Part shown: positions 44,432 to 53,328 of the stretch, one piece after another | How the letters are laid out: each line of letters opens with the position of its first letter | Numbering within the stretch: the stretch's first letter is position 1 | Origin: Pseudanabaena sp. | GTDB taxonomy: Bacteria > Cyanobacteriota > Cyanobacteriia > Pseudanabaenales > Pseudanabaenaceae | Direction: 5' to 3' | Length of the DNA stretch: 64,000 bases | Assembly: GCA_003249035.1 (NCBI GenBank) | Contig: QBMK01000002.1 | Location: 221,379-285,378 of the forward strand | Made by a program: the position numbers and the translations under genes | Notes under the pieces: model-generated | What the model was told of the DNA's origin: nothing | Database searches by the model: none | The model's input: the letters and a program-made list of their open reading frames with translations, nothing else

Positions 44432-45325
44432 TTAATTGCGACGGACTTTAGGAACTTGGCGGGTAGCGAGATCACTCTCATCTAGAATTTGCTTGACTTG
44501 AGGTTGCGACAAGACTATTTTCACGTCGGCAATTAAGCGATCGCCCCAGAGATTTTCGACAAGGTAGGGGATTTTGCCATAACGTGGATCGATTTTCATC
44601 GCTTCAACAGCAAGCTCAATAGCTTTATTGCGATCGCCTTTACGATAAAAGGCAGTGGCAAGGGCAAGAGTTGGCTCAGCGGCGAGAAACTCGACTTTTT
44701 CAGCTTGCTTGAGGGAGTTTTGCCATTTCGCGATCGCCTGATCGACGTTGCCACGCTCATACTCAACTAGACCAATGTTATTTGTGGCTGCCCAAAATTT
44801 GGTATCAAGGACTAGAACATCGTTATAGATGGTAACGGCTTCATCATAACGTTTAGTTAAAAAGTACGCATTGCCCAAATCAAACATCGCCGTTGCAGAT
44901 TTTGGCGCAATAATTAAGCCTTGTTTAAGATTGCTAATCGCTTCGGGGTAATTTTTATTGCGAAGATAGGCAGCCCCCAGACTAAACAGAATAGCTGGCT
45001 CGTCTTTTTTGAGTTGATAAGCCAAGTTTAACGCTGCGATTGCTTCTGAATATAGCTCTTTTCGGAGATAGATACTGCCGAGAATGCCTTGGGTTTGATA
45101 TGCTTTGGGCGCTAGTTGTGCTGCTAAACGAGCGCGAGGTAAAGCCAAATCATACTGTTCAAATTGAGCAAGTTGGGCAGCCTCCCTTGCCAAATTGAGC
45201 GCTTGCTCTTCTAAATTGCCAAAATTAATCCTTGTTGTATGGGGCAGAAGAGCTTGAGCGCGAAGTGGAGAGGCCCCAACGCTAACTGATGCAAGTATTG
45301 CCAGCAACCAAATTCGATAACGCAC
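44432..45325 (-). CDS. Exported tetratricopeptide-repeat protein
   Basis: A periplasmic or lipid-anchored TPR protein of about 297 residues. A hydrophobic N-terminus (YRIWLLAILASVSVGASPL then RAQA) looks like a signal peptide. TPR units follow: ALPRARLAAQLAPKAYQTQG, SEAIAALNLAYQLKKDEPAI, EAISNLKQGLIIAPKSATAM, EAVTIYNDVLVLDTKFWAAT and QAIAKWQNSLKQAEK, then a C-terminal tail. The GTG at 45325 places the signal peptide directly at the N-terminus; a TTG six codons upstream (45343) is an alternative. It is probably a scaffold; partners unknown. Confidence 0.78.
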   Translation of the reverse strand: MRYRIWLLAILASVSVGASPLRAQALLPHTTRINFGNLEEQALNLAREAAQLAQFEQYDLALPRARLAAQLAPKAYQTQGILGSIYLRKELYSEAIAALNLAYQLKKDEPAILFSLGAAYLRNKNYPEAISNLKQGLIIAPKSATAMFDLGNAYFLTKRYDEAVTIYNDVLVLDTKFWAATNNIGLVEYERGNVDQAIAKWQNSLKQAEKVEFLAAEPTLALATAFYRKGDRNKAIELAVEAMKIDPRYGKIPYLVENLWGDRLIADVKIVLSQPQVKQILDESDLATRQVPKVRRN

Positions 45326-45416
45326 AGGTATAACTCTTACCAATTGTGAATATTGTGAATATACTTCAAATGATAGCGCTTCTTCATAAAAACCGATTTT
45401 TGGTTTTTACAATCTT

Positions 45417-45460
45417 AGAAAAATTAAGGAGAGATGCTTAGCGACTCTCCTTAATTTTCT
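45417..45460. terminator. Hairpin between the TPR gene and psb30
   Basis: Arms AGAAAAATTAAGGAGAG and complement, 11-base loop. It lies upstream of both flanking genes (divergent), so it may be a regulatory structure rather than a terminator. Confidence 0.55.
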
Positions 45461-45548
45461 GGGTTTTAAAGATATTTTGAGTAGCGATGCTTGCTAGAAT
45501 AATCCTAGAATTTTGTTTGATTTATTAATCATATTTAAGATAACTGCT

Positions 45549-45680
45549 ATGGACTTCGTAACTTCCCTATTTTCCAGCATTAATTTTCAGCTAATTTTTC
45601 AATTGACCTGCTTAGCCCTGATTGTAATTTCTGGTCCTGTCATTATCTTTTTGTTATCAGCTAACAGCGGCGATTTGTAA
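45549..45680 (+). CDS. psb30: Photosystem II protein Psb30 (Ycf12)
   Basis: A 43-residue single-helix membrane protein, too short for routine gene calling. It starts MDFVTSLFSSINFQLIFQLT, followed by the hydrophobic helix CLALIVISGPVIIFLLSANS and a GDL end. The pattern (hydrophobic)-SGP-V-IFLL-A-x-G-DL is that of Psb30/Ycf12, a small peripheral subunit near the PSII reaction-centre side of cytochrome b559. A strong terminator starts 4 bp after the stop, consistent with a real, well-expressed unit. No obvious ribosome site, as for many cyanobacterial photosystem genes. Confidence 0.8.
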   Translation: MDFVTSLFSSINFQLIFQLTCLALIVISGPVIIFLLSANSGDL

Positions 45681-45684
45681 CGCA

Positions 45685-45725
45685 ACAAAAAAGCGGACGG
45701 TGCAAGACACCGTCCGCTTTTTTGT
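45685..45725. terminator. Bidirectional terminator between psb30 and the DUF697 GTPase gene
   Basis: 18-bp perfect stem (ACAAAAAAGCGGACGGTG) with a 5-base loop between two convergent genes. Confidence 0.88.
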
Positions 45726-45728
45726 GTT

Positions 45729-47315
45729 TTAGCGAATAAAACTGTAATTAGTGGCAACGCGACTGGAGATGCTAGTAATAAAATCGACAAAGAAGCTATC
45801 CCCTTGTAATGCTTTAAATGTTTTTTTGCATATTTGTTGCAATGTGATATTCATAGCGAGGTTTGGACTAATCACAGAATGCTCTTCAGGCTGTTGTTCT
45901 AGATATTCCAAAAAACTCATGCCGCCAATGTGAGTTAAATAAGCGGCAGTAACTGCCTGCATTGAGCCACAGATGGCATAGGTGATCGCATTAACTTTCA
46001 AGAAGGAAGCGATCGCGGAAGTAGCAATTTCGATACAACCAAGCTGTAATAGTTGCTGCGCGATTATTAGTCCCAATTGCTGCGCTTGTTTGAAATTTAA
46101 GGGGCGATCGTAGATTTTGGCTAGATCGATCAGCATCTGAGTATTAATTGCAGCTCCAGCCAGTAAATCGAAAGCTGGGATGGGATTAGCAAAAGCTGTA
46201 GTAGCGGCAATTAACTGATAGCGATTAACGATAGTAGCTGCATCTTGGCGACGCTCCTGATTAATTGCATTATTGATTTCTTTAAATAAATTTTTGATTT
46301 GCAGATGGGTATTGTGAATTAGCAGATCTTCCCACTCGTTAGAGAGAATTGCTTCGATGCGTTCCCTTAAGGCGTTCACATCGGGAGGCACATCTTCCCA
46401 CCATTCTTGGAGCGTTTCATAACGATCTGAAGCCTCAGCATTAGCATATTGGCGCACTTTAATTGGACTAGGTTGAGCGGCGACAGCCACAATATCTGTA
46501 GCTGCTAAAAATTGCTGAGTGTGTTCTTTCAGCTTAGTTAATATATTTTCGCGATCGCTAGGCAAATATAAATCGATTTTATTGAGTGCCAGAATTACGC
46601 GCTTGCCCAATCCTGCTAGACGATCAAGTTCGAGATATTCTGAATTAGTCAAATCTCCAGCCGTGACGAAAATCATTAGATCGGCATTCTGCGCGACTTG
46701 CTGAGATTCTATTTCCCTCTGATGACCCATTGCGCCCATTTCTTGTGTCCCTGATGTATCAAGCAAAGAAATCTGGCGCTTTACTTTGCTTTCACTATGA
46801 ATGGGCGTAATGCCAATGGGTGAAAAGTCGATACCTTGGTAAGCGTACTCTTGACGGACGATGGTAGTGCCAATTGCTGCACCAGTTTTGCCTGCCTTGC
46901 GTCCCAACAAAGCATTGATTACTGAGGTTTTGCCTGCAGAGCCTGTGCCGAAAACAACGATCCGAAAATGATTTTTTTGTAAATTACTAGTAATCTGTTG
47001 GGCTTTCTCATCCAGAGTTTTACGTTTGCCGAGGTCAGAAACTTTCGCGATCGCTTTTTGCGCTTGCTGCAATTCTTTAAATAAATAACTGCGATCGATT
47101 ACTTCCGCTTGATCTAGCCTTAAAGCAAGGCTCTTTCGCACATTCACAAACAAAAGTGTGCCGCCGATCATCAGCGTAGTTATGCTCAGCAAATGCCAGT
47201 CATGCTCCAGCGAAAAAAGCCCGTTGGCGATCGCGGCAACACTAACAATTCCTAAACCTAACAGCAAATTTTTTGGCAAACTTTTGCGAGACAAGACTGT
47301 GCGATAGTTCAGCAT
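45729..47315 (-). CDS. DUF697 (YcjF-type) GTPase
   Basis: A membrane-associated GTP-binding protein of 528 residues. Two N-terminal helices (about 17-57) precede a G domain: G1 VFGTGSAGKTSVINAL, G3 SLLDTSGTQEM and G4 ILALNKIDLYL. The C-terminal third is the DUF697 region with helical, Gly/Ala-rich segments (ATTAFANPIPAFDLLAGAAI, LGLIIAQQLLQLGCIEIATS). Cyanobacterial relatives of this GTPase plus DUF697 layout are common and uncharacterised. Convergent with psb30, divergent from aroK. Confidence 0.85.
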   Translation of the reverse strand: MLNYRTVLSRKSLPKNLLLGLGIVSVAAIANGLFSLEHDWHLLSITTLMIGGTLLFVNVRKSLALRLDQAEVIDRSYLFKELQQAQKAIAKVSDLGKRKTLDEKAQQITSNLQKNHFRIVVFGTGSAGKTSVINALLGRKAGKTGAAIGTTIVRQEYAYQGIDFSPIGITPIHSESKVKRQISLLDTSGTQEMGAMGHQREIESQQVAQNADLMIFVTAGDLTNSEYLELDRLAGLGKRVILALNKIDLYLPSDRENILTKLKEHTQQFLAATDIVAVAAQPSPIKVRQYANAEASDRYETLQEWWEDVPPDVNALRERIEAILSNEWEDLLIHNTHLQIKNLFKEINNAINQERRQDAATIVNRYQLIAATTAFANPIPAFDLLAGAAINTQMLIDLAKIYDRPLNFKQAQQLGLIIAQQLLQLGCIEIATSAIASFLKVNAITYAICGSMQAVTAAYLTHIGGMSFLEYLEQQPEEHSVISPNLAMNITLQQICKKTFKALQGDSFFVDFITSISSRVATNYSFIR

Positions 47316-47525
47316 TCACAACATACTCTTAAAAATTTCATTTTAGCTATCTTGGTGTTACAGTTTAACTATCAGTAATCAAGATAGCAATAAAAATTTT
47401 ATAGTAATCTCCGACAGAAAAAGCAGAAGTGATAATTAGAAACTCTGCTGCTGTGAGAATATTGCTGTAGTCACGATGGATCGCAATACTTTGTAATGTC
47501 CATCATAAATTTTAGATACAGGCAA

Positions 47526-48068
47526 ATGCTCAACGGAACGAATATTTTTTTGATTGGGATGATGGGTGCTGGTAAAAGCACTGTTGGTAAACTTTTAGCT
47601 CAAAAAATAGGCTACAACTTCTTAGATACAGATCCATTGATTGAGAAATGTGCAAGGAAATCAATTCCTGAAATTTTTGCCAATGATGGTGAAGATACCT
47701 TTCGGGATCTTGAACAACAGGTACTTTCACAAGTCTCGGCTTATACAAGGCTGGTTGTAGCTACAGGTGGAGGTATAGTTATGCGATCGCTTAATTGGTC
47801 CCATTTACACGATGGCATAGTCGTTTGGATTGATGTACCTGTTGAGATCTTATACAAGCGACTCAAAACAGCATCTGAGAAACGCCCTCTTTTACAAACC
47901 GAAGATCCATTACAAACTATCAATGACATCTATAGTCAAAGGCGCGATCGCTATGCTCAAGCTGACATTTCGATCATGGTCACAGCTAACGAAACAAGCG
48001 AAGCCGTAAGCGATCGCTTACTTGAGATGATCCAAACTCGAATTATCCCCGATCGCCGATCGCCTTAG
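47526..48068 (+). CDS. aroK: Shikimate kinase
   Basis: Phosphorylates shikimate at the 3-hydroxyl in aromatic amino-acid biosynthesis. P-loop FLIGMMGAGKSTVGKLLA, shikimate-binding NFLDTDPLIE, FRDLEQQVL and VVATGGGIVMR, and the lid RPLLQT. At about 180 residues it is typical. The frame starts ten codons earlier at ATG 47496; the Met at 47526 lies closer to the P-loop as in relatives, but either is possible. The protein ends DRRSP. Single gene. Confidence 0.94.
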   Translation: MLNGTNIFLIGMMGAGKSTVGKLLAQKIGYNFLDTDPLIEKCARKSIPEIFANDGEDTFRDLEQQVLSQVSAYTRLVVATGGGIVMRSLNWSHLHDGIVVWIDVPVEILYKRLKTASEKRPLLQTEDPLQTINDIYSQRRDRYAQADISIMVTANETSEAVSDRLLEMIQTRIIPDRRSP

Positions 48069-48289
48069 GTAAAGCATAAATGGGCAGTAAAGCATAGGCG
48101 GTGATTGCTATCGCTTATAGTTTCTAGGTTTGCGATCTCAATCTGAGGAGTGCTAAGATGATTCTTTGAATTTGACTAAAATTGGCTGTGCATAAGCTCA
48201 AGAATAACTGTGCAAGTGGAACAAGAGTGCATCAGTAAGCTTCAACACTCTTAACAAAGTTGGGACTAACCGAAAATTTTAGTGCTGAT

Positions 48290-50947
48290 ATGACACCATC
48301 ATCCCCTTCTCGCATACCATCCATAGATACCAACGCCACGATTGATGTGATTGCAGAGAGCGAATCTTCAAGCGAATTTTCGTCTGCCAAGCACAAAAGC
48401 CAAGTCCAATCCTTATCTAGCTTCCCAGATAGTTCCGAGCGCAATTCCAGTACCTTAGCGGTTAGCGAAGGAGGCAGTTTTGCTTCAGTGCTTGCGCCAC
48501 TTACACCCGAAAAATTTAGCCAAGTCGTTAATGATGTTGAGCAAAGATTGCGGATTGTCAATCAAACCCTTGGAATGCTTAACACCGACTTCGATGTCAT
48601 CCTCGATGAGATGCTGCAAGCAATTCGCGGCAAAATCGGTGAACTTCTTTCAGCCGATCGCACCACAATTTTTTTATTAGATGCTGACAAAAATCAACTC
48701 TGGACAAATGTGCCTAGTGAAGATGGCAAAAATATTGAAATTCGTATTTCCACTGAGCCAACTAGCATTGCTGGCGAAGTTGCCACCTATGGTCACATCG
48801 TAAATATTCCCTTTGATTTTTTTGATGATCCGCGATCTTCGCAAGCTAAAAAGCAATTTGAGAGAACAGGTTATCGCACCTACTCCATGCTCGCCATGCC
48901 ACTTTTGAACGATAACGATCAACTAGTTGCCGCAGTGCAGTTAATCAATAAATTAAGGATTAACGATCCCGCTGTTCATCTGGAAGATAGCGTTGATCGA
49001 ATTGGATTTACTGAGGAAGATCAAGCTCTCTTTGCTCAGTTTGCTCCATCAATGCGCCTAATTTTAGAGAGTTCTCAGGCCTTTTATTCAGCAGCGCAAA
49101 AACAACGCGCCGCCGATGCTCTGATGAAAGCTGCAATGTCTTTAGGGCAAAGTTTAGACTTAGAGACAACCCTCAAAAAGGTGATGGATGAAGCGAAACT
49201 ATTGATGAATGCCGATCGCAGTACCCTATGGCTAATAGATCGCGATCGCAATGATCTCTGGACACAAATCGTCGATCACCATGGCTTAACGAAGGAATTG
49301 CGTGTTCCAATGGGCGTGGGTTATGTAGGGCGCGTGGCAACCACAGGTGAAGTATTAAATATTCCCTTTGACCTTTACGAGCATCCTGATGCCGGAAACT
49401 CCAAGAAATTCGATCAAGCCAATGCCTATCGCACCTGTAGCCTCCTTTGCATGCCAATTTTTAACTCTAATAAAGAACTAATTGGTGTAACTCAATTAGT
49501 TAACAAGATTCAGCGCGGCGATTTTCCTGAGTACGATCCCAACACATGGCCAGCATCTCCTGCTCGTTTCAAGGCGAGCTTTAACAACAATGACGAAGAA
49601 TTTATGAAGGTCTTCAACGTGCAAGCTGGTGTGGCACTGGAGAATGCTAAGTTATTTGCCAAGGTCAAGCAAGAACAGCAAATGCAAAAAGACATTTTGC
49701 GAAGTCTTTCTGATGGTGTGATCTCCACTGATAAACATGGGAAAATCATCGCTGCAAATGAACGAGCCTATGACCTACTTGGTGTTGGCGATGCTCAGCT
49801 AGAAGGCAGATCTGTATATGAGCTCATCAATATTGAGAAAGCTAACTTCACAAAATGGTTTGATACCAGCTTAGAAGGTAGTGATGACAAGAGTCGTAAG
49901 CAATATTATCCCGATCAAACTTTAAGCTCCATTGACGGCGAACAGCATAGTATCAATATTTCAATCAATACGATGTCCGAAGGTGATGAGGGAGAAGGAG
50001 TGCGTGGTGCACTAGTAGTGATGGAAGACATCAGTCAAGAAAAGCGTCTCAAGAGCACAATGTATCGCTACATGACCCAAGAACTAGCTGAACAGCTTTT
50101 GGCGGGTGGTGATGCCAAGATGGGTGGCGATCGCAAAGAAGTTTCCGTTTTATTCTCGGATATTCGCAGCTATACAACTATTACAGAGACTCTCGACGCC
50201 GAAGATGTGGTGACGATGCTCAACGAATATTTTGAAACAATGGTAGAGGCGGTCTTTAACTACAAAGGAACTCTTGACAAATATATCGGCGATGCAATCA
50301 TGGCGGTGTTTGGTTCGCCCTTGCCTATTCCGGATCATGCATGGATGGCTGTCCAAACTGCGATCGATATGCGCCGTCGTTTAAAAGAATTTAATATTAA
50401 ACGCATTGAGAAGTTGAAGCCACAAAATCAAAAAGAAATTGATATGGCAACGATCAGAATTGGTATGGGTATTAATTCCGACACGGTGATTAGCGGCAAT
50501 ATTGGCTCAACGCGACGGATGGAATTTACGGCTATCGGTGATGGCGTGAACCTCGGCTCTCGGTTGGAGGGGGCAAGCAAGCAATATGGGACAGATGCAA
50601 TCATTAGCGAAACTACTTACAAATTGTGTAGCGATCGCATCTGGGTAAGAGAACTAGATTGCATCCAAGTCAAGGGAAAAAATCAACCCGTTGGTGTGTA
50701 TGAATTAATTGGTTTAAAATCTGATCCTCTAAGTGCAATCCAAACTCAAATCATTGAGCATTACCACGCAGCCCGCGAGCATTATCTTGCTCGTAAGTTT
50801 AGCAAAGCCGTGGCTGAGTTTGCAGAAGTACTTGAGTTAGATCATCACAATAAAGCCGCAAATATTCATATCACTCGTTGTCAGCACTTCTTACTCAATC
50901 CTCCTGAAGATAGTTGGGACGGAGTATGGAGAATGACTGAGAAATAG
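48290..50947 (+). CDS. GAF-GAF-PAS adenylate cyclase (CyaB type)
   Basis: A class III nucleotide cyclase of about 885 residues. A Ser-rich N-terminus is followed by GAF-A (about 90-260, ending with NK and FTEEDQ), GAF-B (about 275-450, with LVNKIQRGDFP and NDEEFMKVF, the NKxnF/DE cAMP/cGMP-binding pattern), a PAS domain (about 470-590, LSDGVISTDKHGKIIAANER), the catalytic domain (about 625-800: VLFSDIRSYTTI, DKYIGDAIMAVFG, FTAIGDGVNLGSRLE) and a TPR-like tail. This order matches Anabaena CyaB1/CyaB2, whose GAF-B binds cAMP and activates the enzyme. Start taken at ATG 48290; a TTG lies ten codons upstream. Confidence 0.9.
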   Translation: MTPSSPSRIPSIDTNATIDVIAESESSSEFSSAKHKSQVQSLSSFPDSSERNSSTLAVSEGGSFASVLAPLTPEKFSQVVNDVEQRLRIVNQTLGMLNTDFDVILDEMLQAIRGKIGELLSADRTTIFLLDADKNQLWTNVPSEDGKNIEIRISTEPTSIAGEVATYGHIVNIPFDFFDDPRSSQAKKQFERTGYRTYSMLAMPLLNDNDQLVAAVQLINKLRINDPAVHLEDSVDRIGFTEEDQALFAQFAPSMRLILESSQAFYSAAQKQRAADALMKAAMSLGQSLDLETTLKKVMDEAKLLMNADRSTLWLIDRDRNDLWTQIVDHHGLTKELRVPMGVGYVGRVATTGEVLNIPFDLYEHPDAGNSKKFDQANAYRTCSLLCMPIFNSNKELIGVTQLVNKIQRGDFPEYDPNTWPASPARFKASFNNNDEEFMKVFNVQAGVALENAKLFAKVKQEQQMQKDILRSLSDGVISTDKHGKIIAANERAYDLLGVGDAQLEGRSVYELINIEKANFTKWFDTSLEGSDDKSRKQYYPDQTLSSIDGEQHSINISINTMSEGDEGEGVRGALVVMEDISQEKRLKSTMYRYMTQELAEQLLAGGDAKMGGDRKEVSVLFSDIRSYTTITETLDAEDVVTMLNEYFETMVEAVFNYKGTLDKYIGDAIMAVFGSPLPIPDHAWMAVQTAIDMRRRLKEFNIKRIEKLKPQNQKEIDMATIRIGMGINSDTVISGNIGSTRRMEFTAIGDGVNLGSRLEGASKQYGTDAIISETTYKLCSDRIWVRELDCIQVKGKNQPVGVYELIGLKSDPLSAIQTQIIEHYHAAREHYLARKFSKAVAEFAEVLELDHHNKAANIHITRCQHFLLNPPEDSWDGVWRMTEK

Positions 50948-50988
50948 ATAAAACGGTGCAAAAATACTTTGTTTATAGGCATATTAAA

Positions 50989-51012
50989 TCTCTATCTTTA
51001 GAAAGATAGAGA
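50989..51012. terminator. Hairpin between the cyclase gene and DUF1636
   Basis: 11-bp perfect stem TCTCTATCTTT with a 2-base loop (so the tip is strained) between convergent genes, flanked by AT-rich DNA. Confidence 0.6.
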
Positions 51013-51020
51013 AATATTAA

Positions 51021-51422
51021 TTAGCTCTCTTGTAGTCTTTCTATAGGAGGTATGCGGGCAATTACACCACTCTTTAATGGTTCGGGCCGCTCTTTCCATG
51101 CAAGCATTCCATCTAGGCGATCGCAATATATTTCTGCACAGGACAAAATAGCCGAAGCTGTTGTAGAAATATTTTCGATATCACTAGGCAAATCCCCAAA
51201 TAAATATGAATATTTACCTTGAGAAGCAAAGGTAACAACACATGCATGGCTGCAAGCACTCATGCAAGATACAGCACGAATCTCAAACTGAGATCGCGCT
51301 TCCCAGTTTTGTTGTAATTGAGAAAGCGCTTTTAGCAATGTTTCACCACCACTGACACCCACCTTTTTGCCATTTTGCCAAGTGCTAGCACAGGTAGTAC
51401 AAACTAATAAACTATGGGTCAT
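51021..51422 (-). CDS. DUF1636 family metal-binding protein
   Basis: A 133-residue thioredoxin-like protein resembling [2Fe-2S] ferredoxins. It begins LLVCTTCASTW and contains VSCMSACSHACVVTFASQGK, giving the four or more Cys expected for a cluster, and YSYLFGDLP. DUF1636 genes are often found near cobalamin and metal-uptake genes in other bacteria; that link is family knowledge, not visible here. It is convergent with the cyclase gene and followed upstream by DUF2973 on the same strand. Confidence 0.88.
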   Translation of the reverse strand: MTHSLLVCTTCASTWQNGKKVGVSGGETLLKALSQLQQNWEARSQFEIRAVSCMSACSHACVVTFASQGKYSYLFGDLPSDIENISTTASAILSCAEIYCDRLDGMLAWKERPEPLKSGVIARIPPIERLQES

Positions 51423-51515
51423 CCGAACCTCGATAAAAACAGTTAATTAGCAAAAAAAATCACATTCACATGAAAGCAACAGAAATGAAAGGATTCGCTA
51501 ATTAACTTAAACTCA

Positions 51516-51794
51516 TTATTTGTCGCCACTAGGTGACGAATTGTAGAGGGCATCAAGTCTTGAACGAGCATCATCGACATTAATTGATTTAATTACCATT
51601 AATGGCTCATCAATATATTTACCATCTTTATCCCATAATTCAGGGTGCGCATATTGCGTTGCTACTCGGCGATTACGATTATCTTGATATCCTCGTGAAT
51701 CGTTCTGCGAAAGAGAGATCATGCTACGAATTAGATTGCTGATCGCAAAGATTGAGAGGATGGTAAAAGCAAGTATATAAAGAATCTGTACCAT
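51516..51794 (-). CDS. DUF2973 family small membrane protein
   Basis: A 92-residue cyanobacterial protein with one N-terminal helix (LYILAFTILSIFAISNLI) and a soluble tail. The tail carries the family block HPELWDKDGKYIDEPLMVIK and ends ARSRLDALYNSSPSG. It lies 80 bp after the DUF2605 gene on the same strand, an association that recurs in cyanobacteria as far as I recall. Role unknown; probably thylakoid or plasma-membrane located from the helix. Confidence 0.85.
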   Translation of the reverse strand: MVQILYILAFTILSIFAISNLIRSMISLSQNDSRGYQDNRNRRVATQYAHPELWDKDGKYIDEPLMVIKSINVDDARSRLDALYNSSPSGDK

Positions 51795-51874
51795 GTCTAC
51801 TTTCCTGAAAAAATGTGATGTAAATTATTTGAAATAATGTTCGATTAGAGAAATTAGGGATCAAAATTAAAATT

Positions 51875-52192
51875 TTAAACTACTTGATTACGATAGTAGA
51901 GCATCCCTACAGATTGACATTCCATGAGTAGTGCGTGCCATGGTTTCATTGTTGCCATATCTACGCCAACTTGGTGCCCAGTAACGCGAAATAAAGAGAC
52001 TGCTACAGAAACTTCTTTCAGAGCATGTTCAACTCGTTCTAGTAAATTTCTTTGATCTGATTCTTGTAAGAAATCAATGCGTTCAGTAGAGAGCAGTTTC
52101 TGAGAGCGATTAAACCAATATGTGAAATCTTCTAGTAATGGTTCTAGAAGTTGTCTGAGCATTTCAGGATCGGGACTAGCAGTATTACTCAT
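51875..52192 (-). CDS. DUF2605 family protein
   Basis: A 105-residue helical protein of unknown function. The ATG at 52192 gives MSNTASPDPEMLRQLLEPLL followed by EDFTYWFNRSQKLLSTERID and HALKEVSVAVSLFR, then MKPWHALLMECQ. The open frame continues upstream to 52345 across the divergent mazG start, but those codons do not look like the family. Upstream partner of DUF2973. Confidence 0.83.
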   Translation of the reverse strand: MSNTASPDPEMLRQLLEPLLEDFTYWFNRSQKLLSTERIDFLQESDQRNLLERVEHALKEVSVAVSLFRVTGHQVGVDMATMKPWHALLMECQSVGMLYYRNQVV

Positions 52193-52303
52193 TGGGCAGA
52201 TCTCAAGCAGCAAGGTCGATGCTGTGTATAGTTTTTTAAAAGCATTATTTTTATACATATTATTATAGCATTTTGTTACTTTTCTTAATATTAAACAAAT
52301 CTT

Positions 52304-53116
52304 ATGACTTTTGATTCTTCGGCAAACTTGATCGCGCTGCAACACTTAATCGATGTTGTTGCAAAGTTGCGATCGCCCGATGGTGGATGTCCTTGGGATC
52401 TAGAGCAAACACCGAAAAGCTTGATCCCCTACGTGATTGAGGAAGCCTATGAGGTTGTAGAAGCAATCCAGAGTGGTGATAGTAAGGCGATCGCCGAAGA
52501 GTTAGGGGATTTGCTAATGCAAGTGGTTTTGCAGTCGCAAATTGCTAGCGAAACTAATCAATTTGCGATCGCTGAAGTAGCAGAAGGGATCGCTCAAAAG
52601 CTAATTCGTCGTCATCCTCATGTTTTCGGCGATGTTAAGACCGATAATATGGATGAAATTCATCAAAACTGGGAAAGGATTAAGGCTCAAGAAAAAGGGG
52701 AAGACTTAGCGACAACTCAAAAACTGAGCTACAAGCTCAAACGTTATGCGCGATCACTGCCACCCTTAACGGCTGGCATGAAAATATCTCAAAAAGCGGC
52801 AGCAAATGGCTTTGAATGGGAAAATGCCGACGGGGTTTGGGCGAAATTTCATGAAGAGTTGGATGAGTTGCGCTATGCCCTTGAGCATGAATCGAAGGAA
52901 AATCAGCAAGCTGAGCTAGGGGATTTATTATTCACATTGATCAATGTTGCTCGTTGGTACGACCTTGATCCCTCGGAGGCTTTGCAGTCTACTAACCGCA
53001 AATTTATTCAGCGACTTGAAATGATTGAAACTTTAAGCGATCGCCCCATCGATAGTTTTACTGCCGAGGAATTAGACAATCTCTGGCAAAAAGCGAAGGA
53101 AAAGCTTAATCAATGA
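52304..53116 (+). CDS. mazG: Nucleoside triphosphate pyrophosphohydrolase MazG
   Basis: Hydrolyses (d)NTPs, including damaged ones, to NMP and pyrophosphate. 270 residues with tandem MazG domains: LRSPDGGCPWDLEQTPKSLI, the metal-binding EEAYEVVEAIQSGD and ELGDLLMQVVLQSQIA in the first, and GMKISQKAAANGFEWENADG, ELDELRYALE and ELGDLLFTLINVARW in the second. The ATG at 52304 fits the family. Divergent from DUF2605 with a gap of 111 bp. A 103-bp repeat starts at the stop codon. Confidence 0.94.
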   Translation: MTFDSSANLIALQHLIDVVAKLRSPDGGCPWDLEQTPKSLIPYVIEEAYEVVEAIQSGDSKAIAEELGDLLMQVVLQSQIASETNQFAIAEVAEGIAQKLIRRHPHVFGDVKTDNMDEIHQNWERIKAQEKGEDLATTQKLSYKLKRYARSLPPLTAGMKISQKAAANGFEWENADGVWAKFHEELDELRYALEHESKENQQAELGDLLFTLINVARWYDLDPSEALQSTNRKFIQRLEMIETLSDRPIDSFTAEELDNLWQKAKEKLNQ

Positions 53117-53219
53117 ATACCAAAACAGAAAATGGCTACGCCATTTTCTGTTTTTAAAACCCTTATTGGGTTTGTTTTTCAATTCACAAAAGTATCGTTA
53201 CACTTTTGTGAATTGATAT
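53117..53219. repeat. 103-bp three-hairpin element, copy F
   Basis: Orientation as copy B; starts at the base after the mazG TGA. Left stem ACAGAAAATGGC, loop TAC, complement GCCATTTTCTGT; both arms differ from copy B yet pair perfectly. The right hairpin is CACAAAAGT/ACTTTTGTG with a changed loop region. The right end is TTGATAT. Confidence 0.88.
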
Positions 53220-53269
53220 AACTTTTGGGAATAGAGACCAAAAAAATAAATGATTAAAATGCAATCTAA

Positions 53270-53304
53270 AATTATTGCGGCAGGTTTAGCCTGCCGCAAT
53301 AATT
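53270..53304. terminator. Terminator of smc
   Basis: 15-bp perfect stem (AATTATTGCGGCAGG) with a TTTAG loop, 25 bp from the smc stop. It probably works in both directions together with the neighbouring 103-bp repeat. Confidence 0.8.
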
Positions 53305-53328
53305 CTAATTTTATGTAGGTCACTAATC

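Noticed and set aside
48069..48289. Search for a tRNA or small RNA between aroK and the cyclase gene
   Set aside because: No cloverleaf, strong hairpin or open frame found; treated as a promoter region.
51423..51515. Cobalamin riboswitch upstream of DUF1636
   Set aside because: The gap is only 93 bp, too short for the roughly 200-nt element, and no B12-box is visible.
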